14,758 nt of DNA, from assembly GCA_019114115.1 (NCBI GenBank), contig DXGD01000422.1, positions 1 through 14,758 on the forward strand, in the 5' to 3' direction. Each line of letters opens with the position of its first letter. The stretch's first letter is position 1. The position numbers and the translations under genes were made by a program. This stretch comes from Candidatus Nesterenkonia stercoripullorum. GTDB lineage: Bacteria; Actinomycetota; Actinomycetes; Actinomycetales; Micrococcaceae. Below are positions 6,285 to 14,641 of this stretch, piece by piece. The notes beneath the pieces were generated by a model. It worked only from the letters and a program-made list of their open reading frames with translations. It ran no database searches and had not been told where the DNA came from.

Positions 6285-7058
6285 TCAGCTCCGGAAGTGA
6301 TTGACGAGAGTGCCGATGCCTTCGATCTCGGCTTCGAAACGATCTCCCGCACTGAGCAGCCCCACGCCGGCGGGGGTGCCAGTCAGGATGATGTCCCCGG
6401 GCAGCAGGGTGAAGGCCTGAGAGGCGTAGGCCACGAGGTCCGCCACGGAGAAGACCATGTCCGATGTGGTTCCATCCTGGACGGTCTCGCCGTTGAGCGT
6501 GCCGGTGATCGTCAGCGACTCCGGATCGAGATCGGTTTCGATCCACGGGCCGATGGGCGTGGACCCGTCGAAACCCTTGGCGCGGGCCCACTGGCTGTCG
6601 CTGCGCTGGGCGTCGCGGGCCGTCACGTCGTTGGCCACGGTATAGCCGAAGATCACCTCGTCGACACGCTCCACCGGCACGTCCTTGCAGATCCGCCCGA
6701 TGACGACGGCGAGCTCCGCCTCATAGCCGACCTCATCGGAGAACGACGGCAGCGTGATCGGCTCGTTCGGACCGGCGATCGCCGTATTCGGCACGAGGAA
6801 CAGCAGCGGGGACACCGGGACCTCGTTGCCCATCTCGCGAGCATGGTCACGGTAGTTGCGGCCCACCCCGATCACCTTCGAGCGCGGGATGATCGGAGCC
6901 ACCAGCCTCACGTCCGCTAGGGCGTGAGACGTGGGAGTCTGCTGAATCCCCTGGTAGAGGGGGTCCCCGACGAGTTCGGTGACGCTCTCCTCCCCGGGTT
7001 CTCCGGAGACGACTCCGTAGGCAGGTTCAGTATCGGTGACGAAACGAGCGATGCGCAT
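6285..7058 (-). CDS. Fumarylacetoacetate hydrolase family protein
   Basis: A 257-residue cytoplasmic enzyme of the FAH / YcgM family, metal-dependent hydrolases or decarboxylases of beta-diketo acids. The small N-terminal part covers about 1-50, then the catalytic domain starts at KVIGVGRNYRDHA (61-73). Metal ligands are expected at E113 and E115 (DEVGYEAELAVVIG) and D144 (GYTVANDVTARD). GFDGSTPIGPW (162-172) and LTGTP near the C-terminus complete the family pattern. The length is normal for the short bacterial form. It follows ilvE by 10 bases without a good ribosome binding site of its own, so translation is probably coupled. The true substrate is unknown. Oxaloacetate decarboxylase or acylpyruvate hydrolase activity is plausible; tyrosine degradation is not supported by any neighbour. 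Confidence 0.9.
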   Translation of the reverse strand: MRIARFVTDTEPAYGVVSGEPGEESVTELVGDPLYQGIQQTPTSHALADVRLVAPIIPRSKVIGVGRNYRDHAREMGNEVPVSPLLFLVPNTAIAGPNEPITLPSFSDEVGYEAELAVVIGRICKDVPVERVDEVIFGYTVANDVTARDAQRSDSQWARAKGFDGSTPIGPWIETDLDPESLTITGTLNGETVQDGTTSDMVFSVADLVAYASQAFTLLPGDIILTGTPAGVGLLSAGDRFEAEIEGIGTLVNHFRS

Positions 7059-7068
7059 GGAGACCAGT

Positions 7069-8142
7069 CTATGCCAGACGGTGAAGCCAGCCGTGCCGAT
7101 CCTCGACAGTGCCGCGCTGGATGCCCAGCAGCTCCTCGCGCAGCCCTTGCGTCACGTTCCCGGCTCCGGGCGAGCTGATCGTCGTCTCGCCGTCGACGAG
7201 CTCGCCGATCGGAGTGATCACTGCAGCTGTCCCGCACGCGAACGCTTCGACGATCGTGCCCTGCTCGATGCCTTTCGCCCACTCGTCCAAGGTGATGCGG
7301 CGTTCCTCGACGGCCATTCCCCGGTCCTTCGCCAGCTGGATGACTGAGGAGCGGGTGACGCCTTCCAGGATGGTCCCCGTCAGCTGGGGTGTGATGAGGG
7401 TGTTGTCGTCGGTCACCAGGAAGACGTTCATGCCGCCGAGCTCTTCGACGGCGTTCTCATGCAGGGGGTCCAGGAACAGGACCTGATCGCAGTTCATCTG
7501 CGCCGCCTGCGCCTGGGCCGCCAGCGAGCTGGCATAGTTCCCGCCGGTCTTCGCCGAGCCGGTTCCACCAGGTGCGGCCCGGGTGAAGTCACGTGAGACC
7601 CAGATCCGGACCGGCTTGACCTCGCCGCCGAAATAGTTCCCCGCGGGTGAGGCGATCACCCGGTAGCTGACCTCGCGCGCCGGGCGGACACCGAGGAACG
7701 CCTCGGAGGCGTACATGAAAGGACGCAGGTAGAGCGCGTCGCCCTCCCGTGAGGGCACCCACGCCTTGTCCACCGAGACCAGCTCTTCCAAGGAACGGAC
7801 GAAGACGTCTTCGTCCAGCTCGGGAAGCGCCATGCGGCGGGCCGAGAGGTTGATGCGCGCGGCGTTGGCGTAGGGCCGGAAGGTGTGCACGCCGTCGTCG
7901 TCGTGCCGGTAGGCCTTGAGGCCCTCGAAGACTTCCTGAGCGTAGTGCAGCACTGCCGCGGCGGGGTCCATCGGGATGGGGCCGTAGGGCTCGATCCGCG
8001 CATTCGTCCAGCCGGAGGCGGCCGTCCAGTCGATGACCGCGGTGTGGTCGGTGAAGTGTACGCCGAATCCGGGTGCCTCGAGGATCTCCCTCAGCCGGTC
8101 CGGACTGGCCGGAGCTGTGTTCTCTGTCGTGTGGAAGTCCAT
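7069..8142 (-). CDS. ilvE: Branched-chain amino-acid aminotransferase
   Basis: A 357-residue PLP enzyme of fold type IV. It transfers an amino group between glutamate and the keto acids of valine, leucine and isoleucine, the final step of their synthesis. The sequence FEGLKAYRHDDDGVHTFRP (72-90) and YLRPFMYASEAFLGV (138-152) are typical of the actinobacterial type. The PLP lysine is K198 in GSAKTGGNYASS. NVFLVTDDNTLITP and EAFACGTAAVITPIG mark the cofactor phosphate side. The length matches the mycobacterial enzyme closely. I chose ATG 8142 because GAAAGGG lies 5 bases before it; a GTG at 8148 would directly abut that site. The FAH-family gene follows at 10 bases. The 154-base upstream region shows a TAGGAT (8254-8259, minus strand) that could be a -10, but no good -35. 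Confidence 0.97.
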   Translation of the reverse strand: MDFHTTENTAPASPDRLREILEAPGFGVHFTDHTAVIDWTAASGWTNARIEPYGPIPMDPAAAVLHYAQEVFEGLKAYRHDDDGVHTFRPYANAARINLSARRMALPELDEDVFVRSLEELVSVDKAWVPSREGDALYLRPFMYASEAFLGVRPAREVSYRVIASPAGNYFGGEVKPVRIWVSRDFTRAAPGGTGSAKTGGNYASSLAAQAQAAQMNCDQVLFLDPLHENAVEELGGMNVFLVTDDNTLITPQLTGTILEGVTRSSVIQLAKDRGMAVEERRITLDEWAKGIEQGTIVEAFACGTAAVITPIGELVDGETTISSPGAGNVTQGLREELLGIQRGTVEDRHGWLHRLA

Positions 8143-8296
8143 AGTCACCCTTTCGCGTACCGACCCTGGGCAGCTTGGCGGCCAGGGCGTTTCGAGCGGG
8201 CCACAGTGCTGTGCGAGGCCAGGCCGACATGACGTGAGGTCGATGCCGGTCAGATCCTAGGTCCGCCGCGCGGAGGTGGCCCGCTCCCCCAACAGC

Positions 8297-9820
8297 TTAT
8301 CGCCCAGTGGGCACGGGGTCACCTCCGTCATCCGGCCGGTGCCCGAAGTCCCGGCTGGAGCCGATGATGTCCCCGGCCTTCCATTGCTGCCATCCAGGCT
8401 GTCCGCGCATGAAGCTCTCGATCTGAGCTTTGTCAGCCACCAGGCCCGGGTCATGGCGCAGGTAGTGCTTGGTCTCCCGCGCGACCAGGCCCGAGAGGAT
8501 GATGAGGCCGATAAGATTGGGCAGAGCCATGAGCCCGTTCATGACATCGGCGAAGACCCACACCAGGGTCAGCTCCACAGTGCAGCCGAAGTACACCACC
8601 ACGGCGAAGACGAGCCGGAACGGCATCACCATGCCCCGTCCGAAGAGTCGCTCCACATTGCGCTCCCCGTAGTAGGACCAGCCCAGGATCGTGGTGGAGG
8701 CGAACAGGATGAGACTCAGCGTCACCACCCAATGGCCCATATCGCCAGGCATTCCGGTGGAGAATGCCTCACCGACCATGAGAGCCGGGTTCATCTGCTC
8801 GCCGGCGGCGTCCTCAGCGGACCAGATTCCGGTGACCACCAAAGAGAGCCCCGTCAGAGTCACCAGGATGATGGTGTCAATGAACGTCTGGGTCATCGAC
8901 ACCAGCCCCTGCCGGACAGGGTGCGTAGTCTGCGCTGCGGCCGCTGCGATGGCCGCAGAGCCCAGACCAGACTCGTTGGAGAAGAGCCCGCGTGACATGC
9001 CGTTCTGCACGACGATCATGATCGCCGCTCCAGCGAAGCCACCGACCGCTGAAGACCCGGTGAAGGCATCTGTGAAGATGTACCCCAGCGCCGCAGGGAT
9101 CTCGTCAAGGTGCAGGATGAGGATCCACCCTTGGCAGATCATGAACAGCGCGATCATCGTCGGCACAATCGTCGAGGACACTCGGCCCACAGATTTGATG
9201 CCCCCGACCAGGACCACCATGACGAATGCGCTGAGTACTAGGCCGGTCACCCACGTCGGGATGGACCAGGTGTGCTCAGCGTTGGCCGCTATCGCGTTTC
9301 CCTGCGTCGTATTCCCGATCCCGAAACAGGCGAGGACGGCGAAGACGGCGAAAGCCAGGCCCAGCACTCGGCCGAGCGGGCCTTTGATTCCGCGCTCCAG
9401 GTACACCTGGGGGCCGCCGGACTTCTCACCGGCCTGGTCGGTGCCACGGAACCTCACGCCGAGAAAGGCCTCCGTGTATTTCGAGGCCATTCCGAGCACA
9501 CCGGTGACCCACATCCAGAAGAGCGCTCCGGGGCCACCGATCGCGATAGCCGTTGAGACTCCGACGATGTTTCCCGTGCCGACTGTCGCGGCCAGTGCCG
9601 TAGCCAGGGCCTGGAACTGGGTGATGTCTCCCGAGGAGTCCGCATCGTATCGACGCAGGAGCCCCAGCTTGAGCGCAGGTATCAGCTTGTGGAATTGAAC
9701 GCCGCGCAGCCGCCACGTCAGTATCACCCCCGCGAGGACCAACAGGGGGATGAGCATGTATTTCCCCCAGACCACGGAATTGACCGAGTCGAGGAAACCC
9801 TCTACAGCATCGAGGTTCAT
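8297..9820 (-). CDS. Alanine/glycine:cation symporter (AGCS family)
   Basis: A 507-residue inner-membrane transporter that imports alanine or glycine together with sodium or protons. Family signatures are ALAATVGTGNIVGVSTAIA (75-93), GGPGALFWMWVTGVLG (95-110), GGPQVYLERGI (135-145) and NGMSRGLFSNESGLGSA (273-289). About ten to eleven hydrophobic segments are visible, with a polar cytoplasmic tail of about 50 residues after the last one. The length is normal or slightly long. It sits between leuB and ilvE, so amino-acid supply is the likely theme. The exact substrate cannot be read from sequence. The same 11-mer found before leuB occurs 25 bases upstream of this start (9845-9855), hinting at common control. 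The ribosome binding site is weak (GAAAG 11 bases before the ATG). Confidence 0.94.
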   Translation of the reverse strand: MNLDAVEGFLDSVNSVVWGKYMLIPLLVLAGVILTWRLRGVQFHKLIPALKLGLLRRYDADSSGDITQFQALATALAATVGTGNIVGVSTAIAIGGPGALFWMWVTGVLGMASKYTEAFLGVRFRGTDQAGEKSGGPQVYLERGIKGPLGRVLGLAFAVFAVLACFGIGNTTQGNAIAANAEHTWSIPTWVTGLVLSAFVMVVLVGGIKSVGRVSSTIVPTMIALFMICQGWILILHLDEIPAALGYIFTDAFTGSSAVGGFAGAAIMIVVQNGMSRGLFSNESGLGSAAIAAAAAQTTHPVRQGLVSMTQTFIDTIILVTLTGLSLVVTGIWSAEDAAGEQMNPALMVGEAFSTGMPGDMGHWVVTLSLILFASTTILGWSYYGERNVERLFGRGMVMPFRLVFAVVVYFGCTVELTLVWVFADVMNGLMALPNLIGLIILSGLVARETKHYLRHDPGLVADKAQIESFMRGQPGWQQWKAGDIIGSSRDFGHRPDDGGDPVPTGR

Positions 9821-9844
9821 AGCGTGAGCACTTTCGTGAGGACC

Positions 9845-9861
9845 GTCTCACATCGGTGCGA
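9845..9861 (-). promoter_or_regulatory. Candidate operator upstream of the symporter (shared with leuB)
   Basis: Plus-strand GTCTCACATCG at 9845-9855 is identical to 11169-11179 upstream of leuB. Here the second half is less symmetric (GGTGCGA). An identical 11-mer before two of the minus-strand genes, both at non-coding positions, suggests a common regulator, but two copies are thin evidence. Confidence 0.4.
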
Positions 9862-9929
9862 GTGATGGACGGTGGGGATGCACAAGGTACGCGCATCAAC
9901 GTAGCGCATTCAGAAGCGTGCTTTGCGGA

Positions 9930-9956
9930 ACACCACGGCGCGCGGCATGGTGGTGT
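9930..9956. other. Inverted repeat in leuB-symporter spacer
   Basis: ACACCAC (9930-9936) and GTGGTGT (9950-9956) with a 13-base loop rich in GC. The 193-base spacer (9821-10013) contains no gene. No T-run follows on the minus strand, so termination of leuB here is uncertain; it may be a binding site for the symporter promoter. Confidence 0.4.
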
Positions 9957-10013
9957 CACAGAATAAGGCGGATCTCCCGGTGCCAGCGGCCCCGGATGCG
10001 AAGCGCTCAGACC

Positions 10014-11117
10014 CTACTGGGAGCGCAGCTTCGCGGCGAAAGCATCACCGCGTTCCGCTGTGCTCAAGCCTGCGCCGGAGCCCGTCGACGCCCATTCGCT
10101 CAGCTGGGATTCGACGACACGTTCGATCCGCTCTGCAGGCTCTATCAGGCCGAGATGCCGCAGCATCAGCGCTGCCGAGAGCGTGGCCGCCGTCGGATCG
10201 GCGATCTGCTGACCGGCGATATCCGGAGCCGAGCCGTGCACCGGCTCGAACATCGAAGGGCCTGTGCCGGAGACGTTGATGGAACCTGAAGAGGCCAGCC
10301 CGATCCCTCCGGTCACGGCCGCGGCCAGGTCGGTGAGGATGTCGCCGAAGAGATTGTCCGTGACGATGACGTCGAAGCGCTGCGGATCTGTCACCAGGTA
10401 GATCGTCGCGGCGTCGACGTGCATATAGTCCCATGTCACGTCAGGGAAGCGGGCCGAGGTCTCTGCCGTGGCGCGGCGCCACAGATCCCCTGCATGAACC
10501 AGGACGTTGTGCTTGTGCACCAGCGTGAGCTTCTGTCGCCGGGCAGCGGCCCGACGGAACGCGTCCTCCACCACCCGGTAGACACCGTGGGCTGTGTTGA
10601 GGGAGACTTCCGTGGCGATCTCATGCTCGGTGCCGCGCCGGATGGTGCCGCCATTGCCGACATAGGGCCCTTCCGTCCCCTCCCGAACGACGACGAAGTC
10701 CACATCGGCACCGCCGCTCAGCGGGGACACCACGCCCGGGTAGCTCCGCGAGGGACGCAGGTTCACCCCGTGGTCCAGGCTGAAGCGCAGCTTGAGCAGC
10801 AGCTCCCGCTCGATCAGGCCGGAGGGGATCGCAACGTCCTGCGGGTCGGCGCCGACAGCGCCGAAGAGGATCGCGTCGTGGCCTCGCAGGCTCTCAAGCG
10901 TCTCCTCCGTGAGGGTCTCCCCCGTTGCAGCCCAGTGACCTGCGCCCAGTGGGTACTCCACGTACTCGACCCGCGCAGCAGAGCCTTCCAGCGCGGCGTC
11001 GAGCACTTTGCGTGCCTCTGCGATGACCTCCGGTCCGATCCCGTCGCCGGGGACGACGGCGATCGAGAGGGCATCATTGCGGGCGGCTGAGGCGTCATGC
11101 GTCTGAGGTTCGGCCAT
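10014..11117 (-). CDS. leuB: 3-isopropylmalate dehydrogenase
   Basis: A 367-residue NAD-dependent enzyme that oxidises and decarboxylates 3-isopropylmalate to 2-oxoisocaproate in leucine synthesis. Motifs in order: [11 protein letters not shown] (21-31), [11 protein letters not shown] (119-129, substrate arginines), [13 protein letters not shown] (142-154), KHNVL with K202, and [12 protein letters not shown] (252-263) with the metal-binding aspartates. [18 protein letters not shown] (291-308) is the NAD site. The N-terminal 15 residues before the core are extra and poorly conserved. AGGG lies about 9 bases before the ATG. metG ends 121 bases upstream, and the gap holds a palindromic operator candidate, so leuB probably has its own promoter. 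The leuCD partners are not in this window. Confidence 0.97.
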   Translation of the reverse strand: MAEPQTHDASAARNDALSIAVVPGDGIGPEVIAEARKVLDAALEGSAARVEYVEYPLGAGHWAATGETLTEETLESLRGHDAILFGAVGADPQDVAIPSGLIERELLLKLRFSLDHGVNLRPSRSYPGVVSPLSGGADVDFVVVREGTEGPYVGNGGTIRRGTEHEIATEVSLNTAHGVYRVVEDAFRRAAARRQKLTLVHKHNVLVHAGDLWRRATAETSARFPDVTWDYMHVDAATIYLVTDPQRFDVIVTDNLFGDILTDLAAAVTGGIGLASSGSINVSGTGPSMFEPVHGSAPDIAGQQIADPTAATLSAALMLRHLGLIEPAERIERVVESQLSEWASTGSGAGLSTAERGDAFAAKLRSQ

Positions 11118-11164
11118 GGCAGCAACCCTAGACGCGGAAGCCCAGGGGTGCGAGACCGGGCCGG

Positions 11165-11184
11165 CGATGTCTCACATCGTGAAA
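11165..11184 (-). promoter_or_regulatory. Palindromic operator candidate upstream of leuB
   Basis: Two overlapping symmetries: a perfect 6+3+6 repeat, CGATGT / ACATCG (11165-11179), and a near-perfect TCTCAC-ATC-GTGAAA (11170-11184, 5 of 6 pairs). It lies 48-67 bases before the leuB start. It resembles, as I recall them, sites of IclR-type leucine regulators (LtbR of Corynebacterium, NdgR of Streptomyces), which are known to control leu genes. The match is by eye. Confidence 0.45.
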
Positions 11185-11238
11185 ACGGGCCGCTGCCGGT
11201 GAGCACCCGGGCCAGCGAAGACCCGGAGACCGGGGCGC

Positions 11239-12831
11239 TCAGTCTGCCGAGGGCTCGGCCTCCTCGTGGCGCGGGAATACCGGTTCCGGCTTCGCGATAG
11301 GCGTTCCTGGTGCCAGCGGCTCATTGAATGCGGCGAAGCTGCGGGCTCCCGCGCCTGAGGCCGCGCTCGCTCCGGCGTCGCCGTCGTCCGGGATGCCCAG
11401 CGCGTCGAGCAGCTTCCCGGCGGAGACCGGCATGACCGGCTGGACGAGCAGCACGATCTTGCGCAGCACTTCGGCGGTGACGTAGAGGACCGTGCTCATC
11501 CGGGCAGGGTCGGTCTTCCTCAGGATCCACGGCTGGTTCTCGGCGAAATAGGCGTTGGCCTCACCGAGGACGAACCAGGTCCGCTCCAGGGCGCGATGGA
11601 ACTCCTGCACGGTATAGGCACTGCGGCTGAGCTCGAGGAGATCATCTGCCTGGGCCAGGATGGCGTCATCAGCAGGCGTCAGCTCGCCGGGCTCGGGGAT
11701 GGCCCCCTCGCAGTTCTTCACGATCATCGACAGCGAGCGCTGCGCCAGGTTCCCCAGATTGTTCGCCAGATCGGCGTTCTTCCGCCCGATCACGGCCTCA
11801 TGGGTATAGGAGCCGTCCTGGCCGAAGGGGAATTCGCGCAGCAGGAAGAAGCGCACGGCGTCGAGCCCGTACTCGCTGACCCAGTCCCGCGGTGCCACCA
11901 CGTTGCCCACCGACTTCGACATCTTCTCCCCGCGGTTGTGCAGGAAGCCATGGATCATCACCCGCCGCGGCAGCTCGAGCCCGGCGCTCATCAGGAATGC
12001 CGGCCAGAAGACGCAGTGGAAGCGGGAGATGTCCTTGCCGATGATGTGCACGTCCGCCGGCCAGAACCGCTGGAAGCGCTGCGAATCCGTGTCCGGGAAG
12101 CCGACACCGGTGAGGTAGTTCGTCAGCGCGTCGACCCATACGTACATCACGTGCTCGGGCGCACCCGGCACGGGGATCCCCCAGTCCATCGTGGTGCGGG
12201 AGATCGAGAGGTCCTCCAGCCCGGACTCCACGAAGCGGATGACTTCGTTGAAGCGGCTCGCCGGCGCCGCGAAGTCAGGGACGTCCCGGTACAGCTGCAG
12301 CAGCCTCTCCTGGTAGGCGGAGAGCCGGAAGAAGTAGCTCTCCTCTTCGGTCCAGGTGACCTCCGTACCGGTCTCCTCGGCGTAGCGCAGTCCGTCCTCG
12401 CCGAGAACGGTCTCGTCCTCAGTGAAGAATCGCTCGTCGCGGACGGAGTACCAGCCGGCATACGTGTCGAGGTAGATGTCGCCGGCCTCGCGCATACGCT
12501 CCCAGAGCGCGGCGGAGGCCTCGTAGTGGTCGGCGTCGGTGGTGCGGATGAAGCGGTCGTAGGACACGTGGGCGACGTCGTCGTTCATCGCCTTGAACCG
12601 GGCGGAGTTCTGCGTGGCCAGCTCCATGGGGGTGATGCCCAGCTTCTCCGCTGTCTGCTGCATCTTCGAGCCGTGCTCATCCGTGCCGGTGAGGAACGTG
12701 ACATCGTAGCCGTCGAGGCGCTTGAAGCGCGCCAGCGCGTCGGCGGCGATCACCTCATAGGCGTGCCCGATATGCGGATCCCCATTGGGGTAGTGGATCG
12801 CGGTGGTCAGGTAATAGGCCGGAGCAGCCAT
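11239..12831 (-). CDS. metG: Methionyl-tRNA synthetase
   Basis: A 530-residue class I synthetase that charges tRNA-Met. The HIGH motif is in [13 protein letters not shown] (HIGH itself at 20-23) and KMSKS is at 303-307 ([10 protein letters not shown]). [10 protein letters not shown] (48-57) and [11 protein letters not shown] (230-240) are standard active-site segments. In the connective peptide the zinc-knuckle cysteines are replaced ([11 protein letters not shown], 126-136), as in the mycobacterial short type without zinc. There is no C-terminal EMAP-like tRNA-binding domain; the tail is an Ala/Gly-rich stretch followed by acidic residues. Its ATG comes 3 bases after the serA stop, so it is almost certainly in one transcript with serA. 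A metG at this place in a serA-leuB locus is unusual in my recollection. No T-box or other riboswitch is visible. Confidence 0.96.
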   Translation of the reverse strand: MAAPAYYLTTAIHYPNGDPHIGHAYEVIAADALARFKRLDGYDVTFLTGTDEHGSKMQQTAEKLGITPMELATQNSARFKAMNDDVAHVSYDRFIRTTDADHYEASAALWERMREAGDIYLDTYAGWYSVRDERFFTEDETVLGEDGLRYAEETGTEVTWTEEESYFFRLSAYQERLLQLYRDVPDFAAPASRFNEVIRFVESGLEDLSISRTTMDWGIPVPGAPEHVMYVWVDALTNYLTGVGFPDTDSQRFQRFWPADVHIIGKDISRFHCVFWPAFLMSAGLELPRRVMIHGFLHNRGEKMSKSVGNVVAPRDWVSEYGLDAVRFFLLREFPFGQDGSYTHEAVIGRKNADLANNLGNLAQRSLSMIVKNCEGAIPEPGELTPADDAILAQADDLLELSRSAYTVQEFHRALERTWFVLGEANAYFAENQPWILRKTDPARMSTVLYVTAEVLRKIVLLVQPVMPVSAGKLLDALGIPDDGDAGASAASGAGARSFAAFNEPLAPGTPIAKPEPVFPRHEEAEPSAD

Positions 12832-12834
12832 GAA

Positions 12835-14433
12835 TCAGTTGTCCTCCAGATTGATCTCGGCGGCCAGGGCGGCCCCCACCTCGGCGGCGATAGTGTCCAG
12901 AACGCCGGCCGGCAGCGCCGCGTCGACGGCGAGGACGGCCAGGGCGCGACCGACGGCCGAGTTCTGCGACACCTGCATCCCGGCGATGTTCACGCTGTGC
13001 TCCCCGAGTATGCGGCCCAGCGCGCCGACGACGCCGGGACGATCAGCGTATTCGAAGATGATCAGGTGCTCGGTCAGCGTGATCTCGAGGTCGTAGCCGT
13101 TGATGCCGACGATCTTCTCGATCTGCTTCGGGCCGGTCAGCGTGCCGCGGACTTCCAAGTTCGTCCCCGACGACGTCGCACCCCGGACAGTGAGCGCATT
13201 GCGGTAGTCCTCGACCTCGGAGGTCGTGGTCAGCCGCGTGGAGATACCGCGCTGCTCAGCCAGGACCGGTGCGTTGACGTAGGAGACCTGCTCGGAGACG
13301 ACATCGGTGAAGATCCCCTTCAACGCGGCCAGCTGCAGCGCGGAGACGTTGTGCTCGGCGATCTCCCCGGCAGCTTCGGTCTCGATATCGGTGAAGGCCT
13401 CCACGGCCAGCGCGTTGAGCACGCGTCCCAGCTTCTCGATGAGCGGAATGCCCGGGCGGACGAGTTCGTCGATGGCGCCCCCGGCGACGTTCACCGCGTC
13501 GGGCACCAGCTCTCCGGAAAGGGCCAGGCGCACCGACTTCGCCACGGAGATCCCCGCTTTCTCCTGCGCCTCGAGTGTGGAAGCGCCCAGGTGGGGCGTC
13601 ACCACAACGTTTTCGCGCCCGAAGAAGTCCAGATCGGTGGAGGGCTCGGTGGAGAACACGTCGATGGCGGCCCCACCGATGGCACCCTGTTCGAGGGCCA
13701 CTTCCAAATCGGCCTCGTCGACGAGGCCGCCACGGGCGACGTTGACGATGAACGCGGTGTCCTTCATCGTGGCGAAGGCCTCGCGATTGAGCATTCCCAG
13801 GGTCTCTGGCGTCTTGGGCATGTGAATGGTGATGACATCGGCCCGGGCGTAGAGCTCATCCAAGGTGACCAGCTGGGCACCTAGCTGGTGAGCCCTGGCT
13901 GAGGTCACATAGGGGTCGTAGGCCAGGATCTCCATATCGAAGGAGCGCATGCGCTCTGCGACCAGGCCACCGATCCGGCCCAGGCCGATGACGCCGAGGA
14001 CCTTGTCCTGCAGCTCAAGGCCGGTGTACTTGGAGCGCTTCCACTCCCCCGCGCGCAGCGCCCGATTGGCCGGCGCGATGTGGCGAGCGAGGCCCAGGAT
14101 GTGCGCGCAGGTCAGCTCCGCTGCGGAGACGATGTTCGACGTCGGCGCGTTGACCACCATGACACCGGCCTCGGTCGCGGCCTTGATGTCCACATTGTCC
14201 AGGCCGACGCCGGCGCGGGCGACGACTCGCAGGTTCTTGGCATGGGAGAACACCTCGGCGTCGACGGTGGTGGCAGAACGCACCATCAGCGCATCGGCTT
14301 CCGCGACATCGGCGAAGAGACGCTCGCGGTCGGTCCCGTCGGACTGGCGTATTTCGAAATCGGGGCCCAGCGCGTCGACTGTGGCGGGCGAGAGTTCTTC
14401 GGCGAGGACGACAACGGGATGGGAGGTGCTCAC
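12835..14433 (-). CDS. serA: D-3-phosphoglycerate dehydrogenase, long type with ACT domain
   Basis: A 532-residue enzyme that oxidises 3-phosphoglycerate with NAD, the committed step of serine synthesis. The catalytic and NAD-binding parts cover about 1-315: the Rossmann loop is GLGRIG at 150-155, and the catalytic residues are R234 (ARGGLVDE), E263 (STEP) and H281 (TPHLGAST). An intervening allosteric domain (about 316-450) and a C-terminal ACT domain (about 456-527, FEYADRPGVVGALG then HSVNIAGM) make it the mycobacterial type, expected to be serine-inhibited. The start is GTG at 14433, supported by AGAAGG 5 bases upstream; no ATG is suitably placed. metG follows after 3 bases. A terminator separates it from ilvC, and a 12-bp tandem repeat lies just before the ribosome binding site. 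Confidence 0.97.
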   Translation of the reverse strand: MSTSHPVVVLAEELSPATVDALGPDFEIRQSDGTDRERLFADVAEADALMVRSATTVDAEVFSHAKNLRVVARAGVGLDNVDIKAATEAGVMVVNAPTSNIVSAAELTCAHILGLARHIAPANRALRAGEWKRSKYTGLELQDKVLGVIGLGRIGGLVAERMRSFDMEILAYDPYVTSARAHQLGAQLVTLDELYARADVITIHMPKTPETLGMLNREAFATMKDTAFIVNVARGGLVDEADLEVALEQGAIGGAAIDVFSTEPSTDLDFFGRENVVVTPHLGASTLEAQEKAGISVAKSVRLALSGELVPDAVNVAGGAIDELVRPGIPLIEKLGRVLNALAVEAFTDIETEAAGEIAEHNVSALQLAALKGIFTDVVSEQVSYVNAPVLAEQRGISTRLTTTSEVEDYRNALTVRGATSSGTNLEVRGTLTGPKQIEKIVGINGYDLEITLTEHLIIFEYADRPGVVGALGRILGEHSVNIAGMQVSQNSAVGRALAVLAVDAALPAGVLDTIAAEVGAALAAEINLEDN

Positions 14434-14457
14434 TATGACCTTCTTCTACACAACGGA

Positions 14458-14481
14458 TTCGGTAACAGGTTCGGTAACAGA
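14458..14481 (-). repeat. 12-bp tandem repeat before serA
   Basis: Two adjacent units on the plus strand, TTCGGTAACAGG (14458-14469) and TTCGGTAACAGA (14470-14481), identical at 11 of 12 positions. They end 25 bases before the serA GTG. Spacing near one helical turn would suit a pair of binding sites on one DNA face; it may be a regulator site or a replication slip. Confidence 0.6.
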
Positions 14482-14574
14482 GGTAGTAGCTGATTCAGGA
14501 ACGGTCTCGACAGCTCACGTGGACCGGGTGGGGCGCGCCTGCGCGCAAGAGAGCTCTGCCGGCGGACCACGAAA

Positions 14575-14591
14575 GGAGGGCCGGGCCCTCC
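14575..14591 (-). terminator. Rho-independent terminator after ilvC
   Basis: A perfect 7-bp stem, GGAGGGC / GCCCTCC, with a 3-base loop, followed on the minus strand by TTTC. It starts 51 bases after the ilvC stop. The T-run is short, so read-through to serA is possible. Confidence 0.7.
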
Positions 14592-14641
14592 ATGAGGACC
14601 CGACCCTACTCTAATGCGTCACTGACGATGATCGAACTGCA

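Noticed and set aside
4797..6920. Plus-strand 707-codon open frame opposite gltX and the FAH gene
   Set aside because: It runs antisense to two well-supported enzymes, has no recognisable domain, and is Arg/His/Val-rich as expected of a GC-rich shadow frame.
6285..7058. Assigning the FAH-family gene to tyrosine or homogentisate degradation
   Set aside because: No catabolic neighbour is present and the short family form acts on several substrates; only the family name is justified.
8691..9698. Plus-strand 335-codon frame over the symporter
   Set aside because: Antisense to a transporter with clear AGCS motifs; no hydrophobic or domain pattern of its own.
11596..13884. Plus-strand 762-codon open frame opposite metG and serA
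   Set aside because: Complete overlap with two conserved genes on the other strand and no family motif; a third-position GC artefact.
7059..14640. Riboswitch or T-box leaders before ilvE, leuB, metG or serA
   Set aside because: I looked for T-box sequence, SAM-type and leader-peptide runs of Leu/Val/Ile codons in the intergenic spaces and found none.
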